Positions 25,933 through 34,132 of a stretch of 64,000 bases of DNA are shown here, piece after piece. The translations under genes were made by a program, and so were the position numbers. Numbering within the stretch: position 1 is the stretch's first letter; every line of letters begins with the position of its first letter. Below the pieces are notes generated by a model. That model was not told where the DNA came from, did no database searches, and was given only the letters and a program-made list of their open reading frames with translations. Origin of the DNA: GCA-2683825 sp965662355 (GTDB taxonomy: Bacteria > Planctomycetota > UBA1135 > GCA-002686595); assembly GCA_965662355.1 (NCBI GenBank), contig CBFIHP010000011.1, positions 124,001 to 188,000 of the forward strand, written 5' to 3'.

Positions 25933-27498
25933 TCAACTCTTGCGCCCCGTATTTAGCACGTTGATCGCTCGAAAGCGTGCCGGAGGGCAACCGTGACTGA
26001 CCCCGTTGGACTGGCCAGGTTCACCCTTGCCATCGTAGAACGAGCCTCCCACCCAGTAGTCCTTGGGTCCGCACACCTGATCGCAGGCGTTCCAGAACTC
26101 GGGTGTTCGAGCCTGGTAGGCCACGTCCTTCAGCATCCCGACCAGCTTGCCATTCTTCACGTGATAGAACGTCTGGCCGCCGAACTGAAAGTTGTAGCGC
26201 TGGTGATCGATGCTGTAGCTGCCACGCCCCTTGATGAGAATGGCCTCTTCGGTGTCCGCGATCAAATCGTCGATGCCCAGCTTGTTCTTGCCCGGCACTA
26301 AATTGATGTTCGGCATGCGCTGGAAGGCGACATCCTTCCAGCTTTGGGCGTAGGAGCAGCCGTAGGAAGCCGATCGTCCCAGGGACAGGGCCTGGTCGCG
26401 GGTCGTCTGGTAGTCGACGAAGATGCCGTTCTCTACCAGGAACCATTCCTTCGTCTCCACGCCGTCGTCGTCGAAGCCACAGGTCGCCAGCGACCCCGGT
26501 GCCGTCTTCTCGGCCTCGAAGCTGACGATCGGGCTGGCGACCTGAAAGGTTCCGAGCTTGTCGGGTGTCAGGAAACTCGTCCCCGCGTAGTTGGCCTCCA
26601 TGCCCATGGCCCGGTCGTACTCGGTGGGATGACCGATCGATTCGTGGATCGTCAACCAAAGGTGCGTGGGATCCAGAATCAGGTCGTACTTGCCGGGCGC
26701 GACCGAGGGCGCCGCGGCCTTCTCGAGCACATCGGACGCCGCGAGGCGCACGTCCTCGCGCCACGGGTAATTCGTGAAGTACTCGTACCCCTGACCTTGT
26801 GGGCTCGAGTAGGAATTGCGCGTCTCGAAGGTGCCGCGTTTGCGATCGACGGCGGTAACCGTGAAGCTCGGATTGTTCCGGTGCAGCGTCTGTTCGACCA
26901 CGGTGCCCTCGCTCGAGGCGAAGAGCTTGTGCTCGCGGACAAAGTCGGCGGAGGAACGACAGAGCGTCACCCCTTCTCGCTGCAAGGCGTAGTCGTTGAT
27001 CGCCAGCAAACGCTCGACCTTGTCGTTGAGATCGACATCGAACGGATCCGTTCGCACGGGCGTGTCCCAGACCGCTGTGTGGGCGGCATTGGGAGCCAGC
27101 TGGACCGGATCTTTCTGCATCCGGGCGTTGGCTCGGGCCAGAGACACCGCGCGCTGGGCGACGCGAACGAGCTCGTCCCGCTCGATCCGCGGACTGGCGG
27201 CGAAGCCCCAGGTGCCGTCGACGAGCACACGGATACCGAAACCACGATTATCGGAATCCACGAGACGGCTGACACGCTTGTCCCGGGTATCGATGCGTTG
27301 GCGCCGATGATCGGAGATGCGAATGTCCGCGTAACTGGCCCCAAAGCCCTGGGCGGCATCAAGCCCAATCCGGGCGAGTTCGGTCAGACCCGCATCGGGA
27401 TCGCGCTTGCGATGGCCGATCGTGTTCGTCTGGCAGCCCGTGGCCAGCGCCACCGAAGCGGCACCCAGCTTGAGAAGGTCGCGGCGCTTGAGACTCAT
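25933..27498 (-). CDS. tldD: TldD-type metalloprotease with Tat/lipoprotein signal
   Basis: 521-residue TldD homologue. The catalytic zinc motif HESIGH (HExxxH) is in LTIHESIGHPTEYDRAMG with the downstream EANYAGTSFL region; GRGSYSIDHQRYNFQFGGQ closes the C-terminal lobe. It starts with SLKRRDLLKLGAASVALATGC, a twin-arginine signal that also has a lipobox, so export of the folded protein and lipidation are likely. E. coli TldD is cytoplasmic. The start overlaps the stop of the coiled-coil gene (ATGA), and pmbA follows at once. Confidence 0.93.
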   Translation of the reverse strand: MSLKRRDLLKLGAASVALATGCQTNTIGHRKRDPDAGLTELARIGLDAAQGFGASYADIRISDHRRQRIDTRDKRVSRLVDSDNRGFGIRVLVDGTWGFAASPRIERDELVRVAQRAVSLARANARMQKDPVQLAPNAAHTAVWDTPVRTDPFDVDLNDKVERLLAINDYALQREGVTLCRSSADFVREHKLFASSEGTVVEQTLHRNNPSFTVTAVDRKRGTFETRNSYSSPQGQGYEYFTNYPWREDVRLAASDVLEKAAAPSVAPGKYDLILDPTHLWLTIHESIGHPTEYDRAMGMEANYAGTSFLTPDKLGTFQVASPIVSFEAEKTAPGSLATCGFDDDGVETKEWFLVENGIFVDYQTTRDQALSLGRSASYGCSYAQSWKDVAFQRMPNINLVPGKNKLGIDDLIADTEEAILIKGRGSYSIDHQRYNFQFGGQTFYHVKNGKLVGMLKDVAYQARTPEFWNACDQVCGPKDYWVGGSFYDGKGEPGQSNGVSHGCPPARFRAINVLNTGRKS

Positions 27499-29039
27499 CC
27501 GGACCGGCTGGTTTTCCTGGCGGAGGCTTTCTTCGCCGTTTTCTTGACGGCTTTCTTGGGAGCCTTCGGAGTCGTCTTCCCGGGCTTGCGCCCTGAACTC
27601 GAAGCCGCCTTGGTTGGCGTCAGGGACTTCGGCTTGAGCTTGGCTTTTTCCATCCACTGCTCGAGCGAAGCCTTGGTCTTCTCCAGCTGGGCGGTGACCG
27701 AACGCAGCTTCGTTCCCGCAGAACGAGCTTCGTCCTTGGCCGTCTTCAGCTCGCTCTTTCTCTCTTTCAAGGTTTCGGTCAGGCCAGCAAGTTTCGACTC
27801 CCCGCGCTCGAGCTTGGCTTCCAGAGACTTCCGCGCGCCTTCCCCCTTGGTGCGCTTCGCTTTCTCCGCTTGGAGCTCCTGAGAGAGCCTGTCGGAAACG
27901 TTCTTTCCCTCTTCGAGCGCCTGCTCGAGGCGCGAGCGAAGTTCGTCCAGCGCCTCGCCGCGACGGGCGAGCTCTTCGGTCAGGCGATCCTGTTCCGCGA
28001 CGAGCTCCGCCTCGCGTTCCTTGTGGGTTTCGACTCCTGCAGTGAGCTCTCCCTGGAACTGTTCCTCTAGCTGCGCTTCGAGAGCTTTGACGTTCTCCCC
28101 ATTCGATTCGATCAGATCGAGGCGTCGCGTTTCCCATTCCGCCTCGCTGACGAGGCGTGACTCGTCCGCTTCACGCTGCAAGGTCTCGATACGCTCGTTC
28201 GCGGCGGCCTGGATCTTCAGCGCTTGCTCTTGACCCTCCGCTTCGGCGGAGGCCCGGAGCTCTTCTAAATCCTTGTTCCTGGTGAAGTGCAGCTCTTCGA
28301 GCCTGGTTGCATGCGTGCCCACGCGCTCGCGCAGTTCCTGCAACTGCGCATCGCGCTCGAGGAGAGTCTCTTCACGCCTGGACAAGGTCTCGCCTCGTTC
28401 TTGCAACGTGCGGCGCAGGGCCACCTCGGATTCCGCCTGTCGCTTGCGTTCGGATTCGCGCTCGGAAGCAATTTCCGTCCCTTCCTTTTCGCGAATCTCA
28501 TACAACTCCGCCAGGTTGGCTTCCGCGACCCCTGCTCGTTCCTTTTCCTCCACGAGGCTCTGGTTCAACTCCTCGAGGCGGTGATCCAGTACGTCCCGTG
28601 CCTCCGAGATCTCCTTGCCCTGGGCCTCAGCCTCACGGGCACGCCGTTGCACCCCCTCGGCGGTGCCGGAAAGTTCATCCAACTCGAGGGTCAGCTCTTC
28701 CTCATGGCGCTGGCCGACCTCGAGCTGGTCCTTCTGGACGGCAAGGTCCTTGTGTGCCACTGAAAGCGAGTTGTGTGCGTCTTGCAGTTCGAGCCGTAAA
28801 CGCTCGATCTCCAAGTCGTTGGACTCGAAACGCTCGCTGTACGAGCGCATCTGCACCTGGTTCTCGTTCAGCTTCTTGATCGCCGAGTCGGCGTCCTGCT
28901 CGGCCAGCTGAACCCTGCGAGAGAAGAGCTCGGCATGCCTCCTCCTCTCGGAGAGGTGTCGCCGCCCCCGGAAGAACCAACCCACTCCCCCGGCTCCGCC
29001 GAGGGTCACGCCCGCCATCACCCACTCGTAGAAAATCAT
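27495..29039 (-). CDS. membrane-anchored coiled-coil protein with lysine-rich histone-H1-like tail
   Basis: 514-residue protein. An N-terminal membrane span (residues ~8-25) is followed by about 420 residues of nearly unbroken heptad-rich coiled coil, heavy in Glu, Arg, Leu and Gln. The last ~50 residues are a Lys/Ala/Pro-rich basic tail (APKKAVKKTAKKASARKTS), like the DNA/RNA-binding tails of histone-H1-like proteins. No enzyme motif. An ATG giving IFYEWVMAG directly before the span is used instead of an upstream TTG. The gene diverges from the degenerate-GGDEF/MamK-like pair and overlaps tldD. A membrane-to-nucleoid tether or scaffold is a possible role, not shown. Confidence 0.75.
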   Translation of the reverse strand: MIFYEWVMAGVTLGGAGGVGWFFRGRRHLSERRRHAELFSRRVQLAEQDADSAIKKLNENQVQMRSYSERFESNDLEIERLRLELQDAHNSLSVAHKDLAVQKDQLEVGQRHEEELTLELDELSGTAEGVQRRAREAEAQGKEISEARDVLDHRLEELNQSLVEEKERAGVAEANLAELYEIREKEGTEIASERESERKRQAESEVALRRTLQERGETLSRREETLLERDAQLQELRERVGTHATRLEELHFTRNKDLEELRASAEAEGQEQALKIQAAANERIETLQREADESRLVSEAEWETRRLDLIESNGENVKALEAQLEEQFQGELTAGVETHKEREAELVAEQDRLTEELARRGEALDELRSRLEQALEEGKNVSDRLSQELQAEKAKRTKGEGARKSLEAKLERGESKLAGLTETLKERKSELKTAKDEARSAGTKLRSVTAQLEKTKASLEQWMEKAKLKPKSLTPTKAASSSGRKPGKTTPKAPKKAVKKTAKKASARKTSRSG

Positions 29040-29203
29040 CTGGTGTACCCGGGTGTGCAACCTCCCTGGCTGGGGGTGTTTTAGCCAGAACCGCCCCCCG
29101 GGCGCCAGCGGGAATCGGGCTAAAGACCGGGCTTCTGGCGTGCCGAGGGTGGGGCGACCCGGGTCGACTTCGTGCCTACCTGCCCCTCGACCGGCCAGCC
29201 CAT

Positions 29204-30241
29204 ATGACCAGCCAAGCGACCAAGGACGAGAAGAACGCCCCGGCGGGCGATCTCGGCGGCCCCCGCCAGCGTCTGTCGACGCAGCAGATGCTGCATCTCA
29301 TGCGCCTGGAGGCCGATCGAGCCTTCCGGCACGGCTACCCGATCAGCTCCCTGGTAATGGGACTGGATCCTCTCCCGGAGAGCGTCGACCCGGAACTCAA
29401 CAGGGTGATCATGCCGCTGCTCTTCAAGGAGTTGAAAAGCGTCGCATTCGCCCGAGATATCCGGGGCATGGGCGTCTGGACCGAAGACCTCGTCCTCGGG
29501 GTTTTCCCCCACGTGGACCCCGAGGGCCTCGAGGAGCTGGCGGAGAGCCTTTTGAATGCCGTCCGCCACATCGACAGCCTGGAGCTCCCCGACGGTCTCC
29601 GTGTCACCGCATCGATCGGTATCTCACACAACCTCCACGCCGATTCGAAGTCCTTCGAGTTGCTGGTGGAGGAAGCCGAGACCGGCATGGGCCTGTCCGA
29701 AGCCGGCGGCGGCGACCGTGTCACACAAGCGCGCGATATCGAGCGTGAAATAGACCGCCTGCGCGAAGAAGTCGACAGGCAGCTAGCGGAGCTGAGCGAG
29801 TTTCAGGAGAGAGCGTTCGGCGACATCGAAGACACCGACGAGCTCTGGGGCAAGCAGCTCATCGATAAGGTCATGGCCCTTTTCGATCGCGAACCCGACA
29901 AGAACGAGGCGCTCTTTCGTGTCGAGAAGGAAATCATCGCGCTCCTGCGTTATGAAATCGGCGTCTGGCGCGAGTCCTCCGCAGGCGCGGATGTCGTCGA
30001 GGCCAAGCGAACCATCGAGAACCTCGAGCGCCGTGTCCACAAGCTGACGGCCAGCCTCGGCCTGACCGAGAAGGAATTGGTGAAGGTCGCGGCCATGAAG
30101 AACATCGACCTCGGTGTGTCGTCCATCTACGGTTCCGTTCAGGGACTGACGGCAGACACCGAGAACCTCGAGCAGAAGAAGGAGATGCTCAAGAACATCT
30201 TCGTAGCCAACCTCGCACTGCGTGAGCAAACGGCTTCGTAG
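29204..30241 (+). CDS. degenerate GGDEF-like domain protein with C-terminal coiled coil
   Basis: 345-residue protein. Residues ~23-175 have the layout of a diguanylate cyclase fold: LMRLEADRAFRHGYPISSLVMGLD, GVWTEDLVLGVFP at the place of the GGDEF signature, LRVTASIGISH and a late LVEEAETGMGLSEAGGGDRV matching the AK..GRNRV region. The GGDEF site itself has lost its Gly-Gly, so catalysis is not expected. The remainder is helical and coiled-coil-like (EIDRLREEVDRQLAEL, ENLERRVHKLTASLGLTEKEL). The MamK-like actin gene follows 51 bases downstream, so the two are likely one operon. It could regulate or nucleate filaments; that is inference. Confidence 0.72.
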   Translation: MTSQATKDEKNAPAGDLGGPRQRLSTQQMLHLMRLEADRAFRHGYPISSLVMGLDPLPESVDPELNRVIMPLLFKELKSVAFARDIRGMGVWTEDLVLGVFPHVDPEGLEELAESLLNAVRHIDSLELPDGLRVTASIGISHNLHADSKSFELLVEEAETGMGLSEAGGGDRVTQARDIEREIDRLREEVDRQLAELSEFQERAFGDIEDTDELWGKQLIDKVMALFDREPDKNEALFRVEKEIIALLRYEIGVWRESSAGADVVEAKRTIENLERRVHKLTASLGLTEKELVKVAAMKNIDLGVSSIYGSVQGLTADTENLEQKKEMLKNIFVANLALREQTAS

Positions 30242-30292
30242 AGGAACGAGTCCCAGCGCCAGAGAAAAGCTGGCCAACAACAAACCTTAATC

Positions 30293-31423
30293 ATGACTGA
30301 CAACGACGAAGAATACCCGACCTACGAAGAAGGCGACCACGAGGGATCCACTTCGGTCGAAAGCGGCCCGATCAAGGCCAACTTCACCGCGAAGAAGAGC
30401 GAGGGCGTGCTCTACCTGGGCATCGACCTCGGCACTTCCCGTACCTCCGTCTCGGCCAGCAATGGTGTGCGCGACACCGTCGCGTCCTACGTAGGCTATC
30501 CGAAGGACGTCGTCTCCTTGAAGCTCCTCAAGAAGGATGTTCTCTTCGGTGACGAGGCCATCAAGAACCGCCTCTCCCTGGACTTCTACCGCCCGCTCGA
30601 ACACGGCGTCCTGAAGTGCAGCGAAGGCGACTCCAGCGAAGATGGCAATGTCAAGGCAGCCCGCGACCTGATCCGCGAGATCATTCGCCTTGCCAAGCCG
30701 CGCAAGGACGAGCTGATCTACGGCGTCATCGGCGCTCCGGCACAGGCCTCGATCAACAACAAGGACGCCATCATCCAGGCGGCCAAGGAGACGGTCGACT
30801 CGGTCATGCTCTGCTCCGAGCCTTTCTCCGTCGCCTACGGCCTTGACATGCTCGACGACGTGCTCGTCATCGACATCGGCGCCGGCACCACCGACCTCTG
30901 CCGTATGCACGGTACGATGCCGGAAGAGTCCGACCAGATCACCGTCACCCACGCGGGTGACTGGATCGACCATCGCCTCTCGGAACTTCTCGCCGAGCAC
31001 CACCCCGAGGCCCAGTTCACCATCCACATGGTGAAAGAGATGAAGGAGCGTTATGGCTGCGTCTCCGAAAATGCCGAGCCGGCCATCGTGAAGCTGCCTG
31101 TCAACGGTAAGCCCACGGACTTCGACATCACCGAGCTCATGAACGAAGCCTGCAACGGCATCGTGCCCACCATCGTCGAAGGCCTCGGCAAGCTGATCTC
31201 GACCTTCGATCCGGAATTCCAGGCGCGCTTGAAGGAGCGTGTGCTTCTCGCCGGCGGCGGCTCCCAGATCCGTGGTCTGGATACCGCCATCGAAAAAGAG
31301 ATGCACAACCTTCTGGGCACCGGCAAGGTCATCCGCATCGAGGAGCCGGTCTACGGCGGCGCCAATGGCGCGCTCAAGATCGCCCACGACATGCCGGCCG
31401 AGTACTGGGAAAAACTCAAGTAG
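30293..31423 (+). CDS. MamK-like bacterial actin
   Basis: 376-residue actin/Hsp70-fold ATPase. Signature blocks: phosphate-1 LYLGIDLGTSRTSVSAS (after a ~40-residue acidic N-terminal extension), connect-1 LIYGVIGAPAQAS, phosphate-2 LVIDIGAGTTDLCRMHG, and adenosine loop VLLAGGGSQIRGLD. Sequence features such as VGYPKDVV, AARDLIREIIRLA, EPFSVAYGLD and HAGDWIDHRL match the MamK branch rather than MreB or ParM. MamK forms filaments that position magnetosomes, but relatives occur in bacteria without magnetosomes and no mam gene is seen here. It should polymerise and hydrolyse ATP in the cytoplasm. A + strand terminator follows. Confidence 0.85.
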   Translation: MTDNDEEYPTYEEGDHEGSTSVESGPIKANFTAKKSEGVLYLGIDLGTSRTSVSASNGVRDTVASYVGYPKDVVSLKLLKKDVLFGDEAIKNRLSLDFYRPLEHGVLKCSEGDSSEDGNVKAARDLIREIIRLAKPRKDELIYGVIGAPAQASINNKDAIIQAAKETVDSVMLCSEPFSVAYGLDMLDDVLVIDIGAGTTDLCRMHGTMPEESDQITVTHAGDWIDHRLSELLAEHHPEAQFTIHMVKEMKERYGCVSENAEPAIVKLPVNGKPTDFDITELMNEACNGIVPTIVEGLGKLISTFDPEFQARLKERVLLAGGGSQIRGLDTAIEKEMHNLLGTGKVIRIEEPVYGGANGALKIAHDMPAEYWEKLK

Positions 31424-31476
31424 ACATCCAAGGCAAAACCGGTCGCTGAGCTTCTCGACGACCGGGGGCTCGTTCG

Positions 31477-31511
31477 AGCAGCCCGATCCTCAGCGAGGGT
31501 CGGGCTGCTTT
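31477..31511 (+). terminator. intrinsic terminator after the MamK-like gene
   Basis: A stem of AGCAGCCCGA with its complement TCGGGCTGCT, continued inward by a short CCT/AGG pairing around a CAGCG loop, is followed by TTT. It sits 54 bases after the actin stop codon. The stem contains the stop codon of the converging kinase-TPR gene. The T-run is short. Confidence 0.6.
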
Positions 31512-34108
31512 CGTGCCGTGCCCGCCAACCATAGCTCGATCTCCTGAAAGAGATCGTCCTTGCCCTGCAGCCGTCCTAGCTCCTCTACCGCTCGCCACTG
31601 CAGAAGAGCGAGGCGCATGTCTTCCTCGTCCACGTGTCCGGATTCGAGGGCACGTTCCCACGCACCGAACTCCACCTCGAGCCAGCGCACGGCCTCTTCG
31701 TGTAGCAGCTCTGCACCGGCCTGGCGCGAGCCGACGACGTGGGCCGCGGACAAAGCCGCTCGAAAGCCATGTCCCTCGCGCAGCCGGGGAAAGCGACCGC
31801 TCTCGTCAAAGGCGCTGCGATAGATCGCCGTTGCGCTCTCGAACAGACCTTCATCGTGACACAAGCCCGCGATTGCGAAACGCTCATCGATGCTGGTCTC
31901 GAAGGCACCGGAGACAAAGCCCCCGAGCAGCTCATCGTCCAGCAAGCGCAGGACTTCGGCTGAATCGGGATACTCCGCTCCGGACAAACTGCGTTCGAGA
32001 GCGTAGAGCCCATCCCGCGGACGGCCGTTCTCCAGGAGCAGGTAGGCCAGGGTAGCGTTCCATTCGGAACGCTCGGCCTGGCTGAGTTCTCCTGCGGCGT
32101 ATGGCAGCGCGGCCTGGATCGCATTGATGGCAGCCCGCTCTTGATGCAGTCCAAGGTAAGCCCGGGCCAACAGGACCTGGGCCCGCCCGGATTGCGGGTC
32201 CCTGGAGACCACTTTCCTCAGCACGGCCTCGGCTTCGCCCCATAGCTTCGCTTGCAGGTAGGCGGCGCCCAACATGCGACGGGCCTCTTGCGAATCGGGC
32301 CATTGGCTGACGACGATTCCGAAGGCCCGGATGGCGGAGGCGCTGGAGCCCTGGGCGAGGTAGACGCGCCCGAGGTCGAAGCGCAGCGAGACGTCCGCCG
32401 GGCCCTGCTTCAAGGCCGCTTCGTAGGCCCGGGAAGCACGCTCGTAGTCACCGCCTTGCCACAGAAGGTGGCCCTGTAGCGCAAGCCGCCTCGCACCGGC
32501 GCTGCCCAGCTCTTGCTCGAGTAGGCTCAAGGCCGACTCACGATCACCGTGATCGACCGCCGCGGCGGCCAGGTGCAAGCGCGCTTGCTCGTCTCCTGGA
32601 TCCTTGTCGAGCCGCTGGCGATACGTCGCGGTCGCCGCCTCAAGCCAGGCCTCGTCGCGTAGCGGGACGACCCCCCGTGGCGGCCAGTAGCCGTCCGGCC
32701 CCGGTGCGCTCCGCGCCAGGCTCTCCAGAGCCTCGTCCGCGAAGGTCTGGTCCAAGAAGCCGCGTAACTGGATGGCCTCGAGCTGGAAGGCCCCGAGCTT
32801 CGCCTCCCGCGCCAGGGCAAGGGCCAGCTGTTCCTCGGCCTCAATACGCAACTTCTGATGCGCGTACGCGCGTAGATCCGCCCGGTTCTTCCAGGTGAGG
32901 CTCTGAGCAATCACAGCCAGAGACAACAGAACCCCGAGCACGATCAGGATCGAATTGCGTGCATGGCCCTTGCGCACACGCTCGACCGCGTCCTTGCGCA
33001 AGCGCGACAGGTTGCGCGTCTTCGGCACTTCCATGCAGGCCCGCAGATCCTCCGCGAGAAGCATGACACTCTCGTAGCGATCCTCGACGCGCGGGGCCAT
33101 GGCCCGCTCACAGGTAGCGATCAGATCCGAAGTCACGTTCGGCGAGATGTAGTGCACGGGCGTGGGCGGCCCCATGAGGATCGCATTGACCACTGCCAGC
33201 GTGGGACGCTCGTGCGCTTCGTCATAGTAGGGTGGATCACCGCTCAAGAGCTCGTAGAGAATCGCTCCGATAGCATAGATGTCGCAGTGTGGCCCGATCC
33301 CCTCGCGACGCCCTCGGGCCTGCTCGGGCGACATGTACCAGGGAGTGCCGATGATGCGACCGTCGGTCGTCTTGCCGATGCTCGGGCTGTCTCCAGCCTG
33401 GCAGGCCAGCTCCGTTTCGCCCCCCGCAACCTCGTCCCATGAACTGGGAGCGGATTCCACTCGAGCGAGCCCCCAGTCCATCACGAAGACCTCACCAAAG
33501 CGCCCGACCATGATGTTCGCGGGCTTCAGGTCGCGGTGGGTCACGCCCTTGCTGTGGGCGTACGCCATGGCCTCGCAAACCCGCAGGAGCAGGCCGACAG
33601 CGCGCATGCGCGTCCACCCCTCCTGGCCGTCGCGAACCTTCTCGAAGACACTGGCCAGGCTCTCGCCCTTGACGAGCTTCATCGTGAAGTACGGTCGACC
33701 GTCCTCGTCCAGGCCCAGCTCGTGAACAGGCACGATGCCGGGGTGATCCAGCTGGCCCGTGATCTGGGCTTCCTCGAGAAAGCGCCCGAGCTCGCGTGGG
33801 CTCAACGGCCGATCCGCGCTGTGAAACACCCGCCCTGGAAGCATGACCTTCATGGCCAGCTCGCGGCTCAAGGACTCGTCCCAGACACGCAACACCGTGC
33901 CCTGCCCGCCACGCGCGACCTCGCCTTCGACCTGGTAGCGTCCGGGTCCCCGCGAGCGCTCGAGCAGCTCGAGCGCCGCGGCGGAGAACTCCGCATGGCG
34001 CTCGGCGGAGAGATCATCCGAAAGCGAGCGCAAGACCGCGCTCCAGCGCGGATCGGGCTCGTCCTCGGGAGGACCGACCACGGTCGAGTCTCTGGGATCG
34101 GCGGGCAT
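31490..34108 (-). CDS. Ser/Thr protein kinase with TPR repeats
   Basis: 872-residue planctomycete-type kinase. The kinase domain (about 56-345) has the glycine loop EVARGGQGTVLRV, the invariant Lys in LAMKVML, HRDLKPANIMV (about residue 190) and DWGLARVE in the place of DFG, plus GTPWYMSPEQARG. A membrane span follows around residues 384-404 (NSILIVLGVLLSLAVIAQSL). The C-terminal ~450 residues are TPR-like helical repeats, for example ALEAALKQGPADVSLRFDLGRVYLAQG-type segments (A-L-x-Y pattern), expected outside or at the membrane for protein binding. Likely a membrane sensor kinase. It converges with the MamK-like gene. Confidence 0.92.
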   Translation of the reverse strand: MPADPRDSTVVGPPEDEPDPRWSAVLRSLSDDLSAERHAEFSAAALELLERSRGPGRYQVEGEVARGGQGTVLRVWDESLSRELAMKVMLPGRVFHSADRPLSPRELGRFLEEAQITGQLDHPGIVPVHELGLDEDGRPYFTMKLVKGESLASVFEKVRDGQEGWTRMRAVGLLLRVCEAMAYAHSKGVTHRDLKPANIMVGRFGEVFVMDWGLARVESAPSSWDEVAGGETELACQAGDSPSIGKTTDGRIIGTPWYMSPEQARGRREGIGPHCDIYAIGAILYELLSGDPPYYDEAHERPTLAVVNAILMGPPTPVHYISPNVTSDLIATCERAMAPRVEDRYESVMLLAEDLRACMEVPKTRNLSRLRKDAVERVRKGHARNSILIVLGVLLSLAVIAQSLTWKNRADLRAYAHQKLRIEAEEQLALALAREAKLGAFQLEAIQLRGFLDQTFADEALESLARSAPGPDGYWPPRGVVPLRDEAWLEAATATYRQRLDKDPGDEQARLHLAAAAVDHGDRESALSLLEQELGSAGARRLALQGHLLWQGGDYERASRAYEAALKQGPADVSLRFDLGRVYLAQGSSASAIRAFGIVVSQWPDSQEARRMLGAAYLQAKLWGEAEAVLRKVVSRDPQSGRAQVLLARAYLGLHQERAAINAIQAALPYAAGELSQAERSEWNATLAYLLLENGRPRDGLYALERSLSGAEYPDSAEVLRLLDDELLGGFVSGAFETSIDERFAIAGLCHDEGLFESATAIYRSAFDESGRFPRLREGHGFRAALSAAHVVGSRQAGAELLHEEAVRWLEVEFGAWERALESGHVDEEDMRLALLQWRAVEELGRLQGKDDLFQEIELWLAGTARKQPDPR

Positions 34109-34132
34109 GGGCCCCCGATCCTAAGCCGCAGG

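Noticed and set aside
31439..31465. CCGGTCG/CGACCGG stem before the MamK-like terminator
   Set aside because: Long loop and no T-run; the downstream hairpin is the better terminator.
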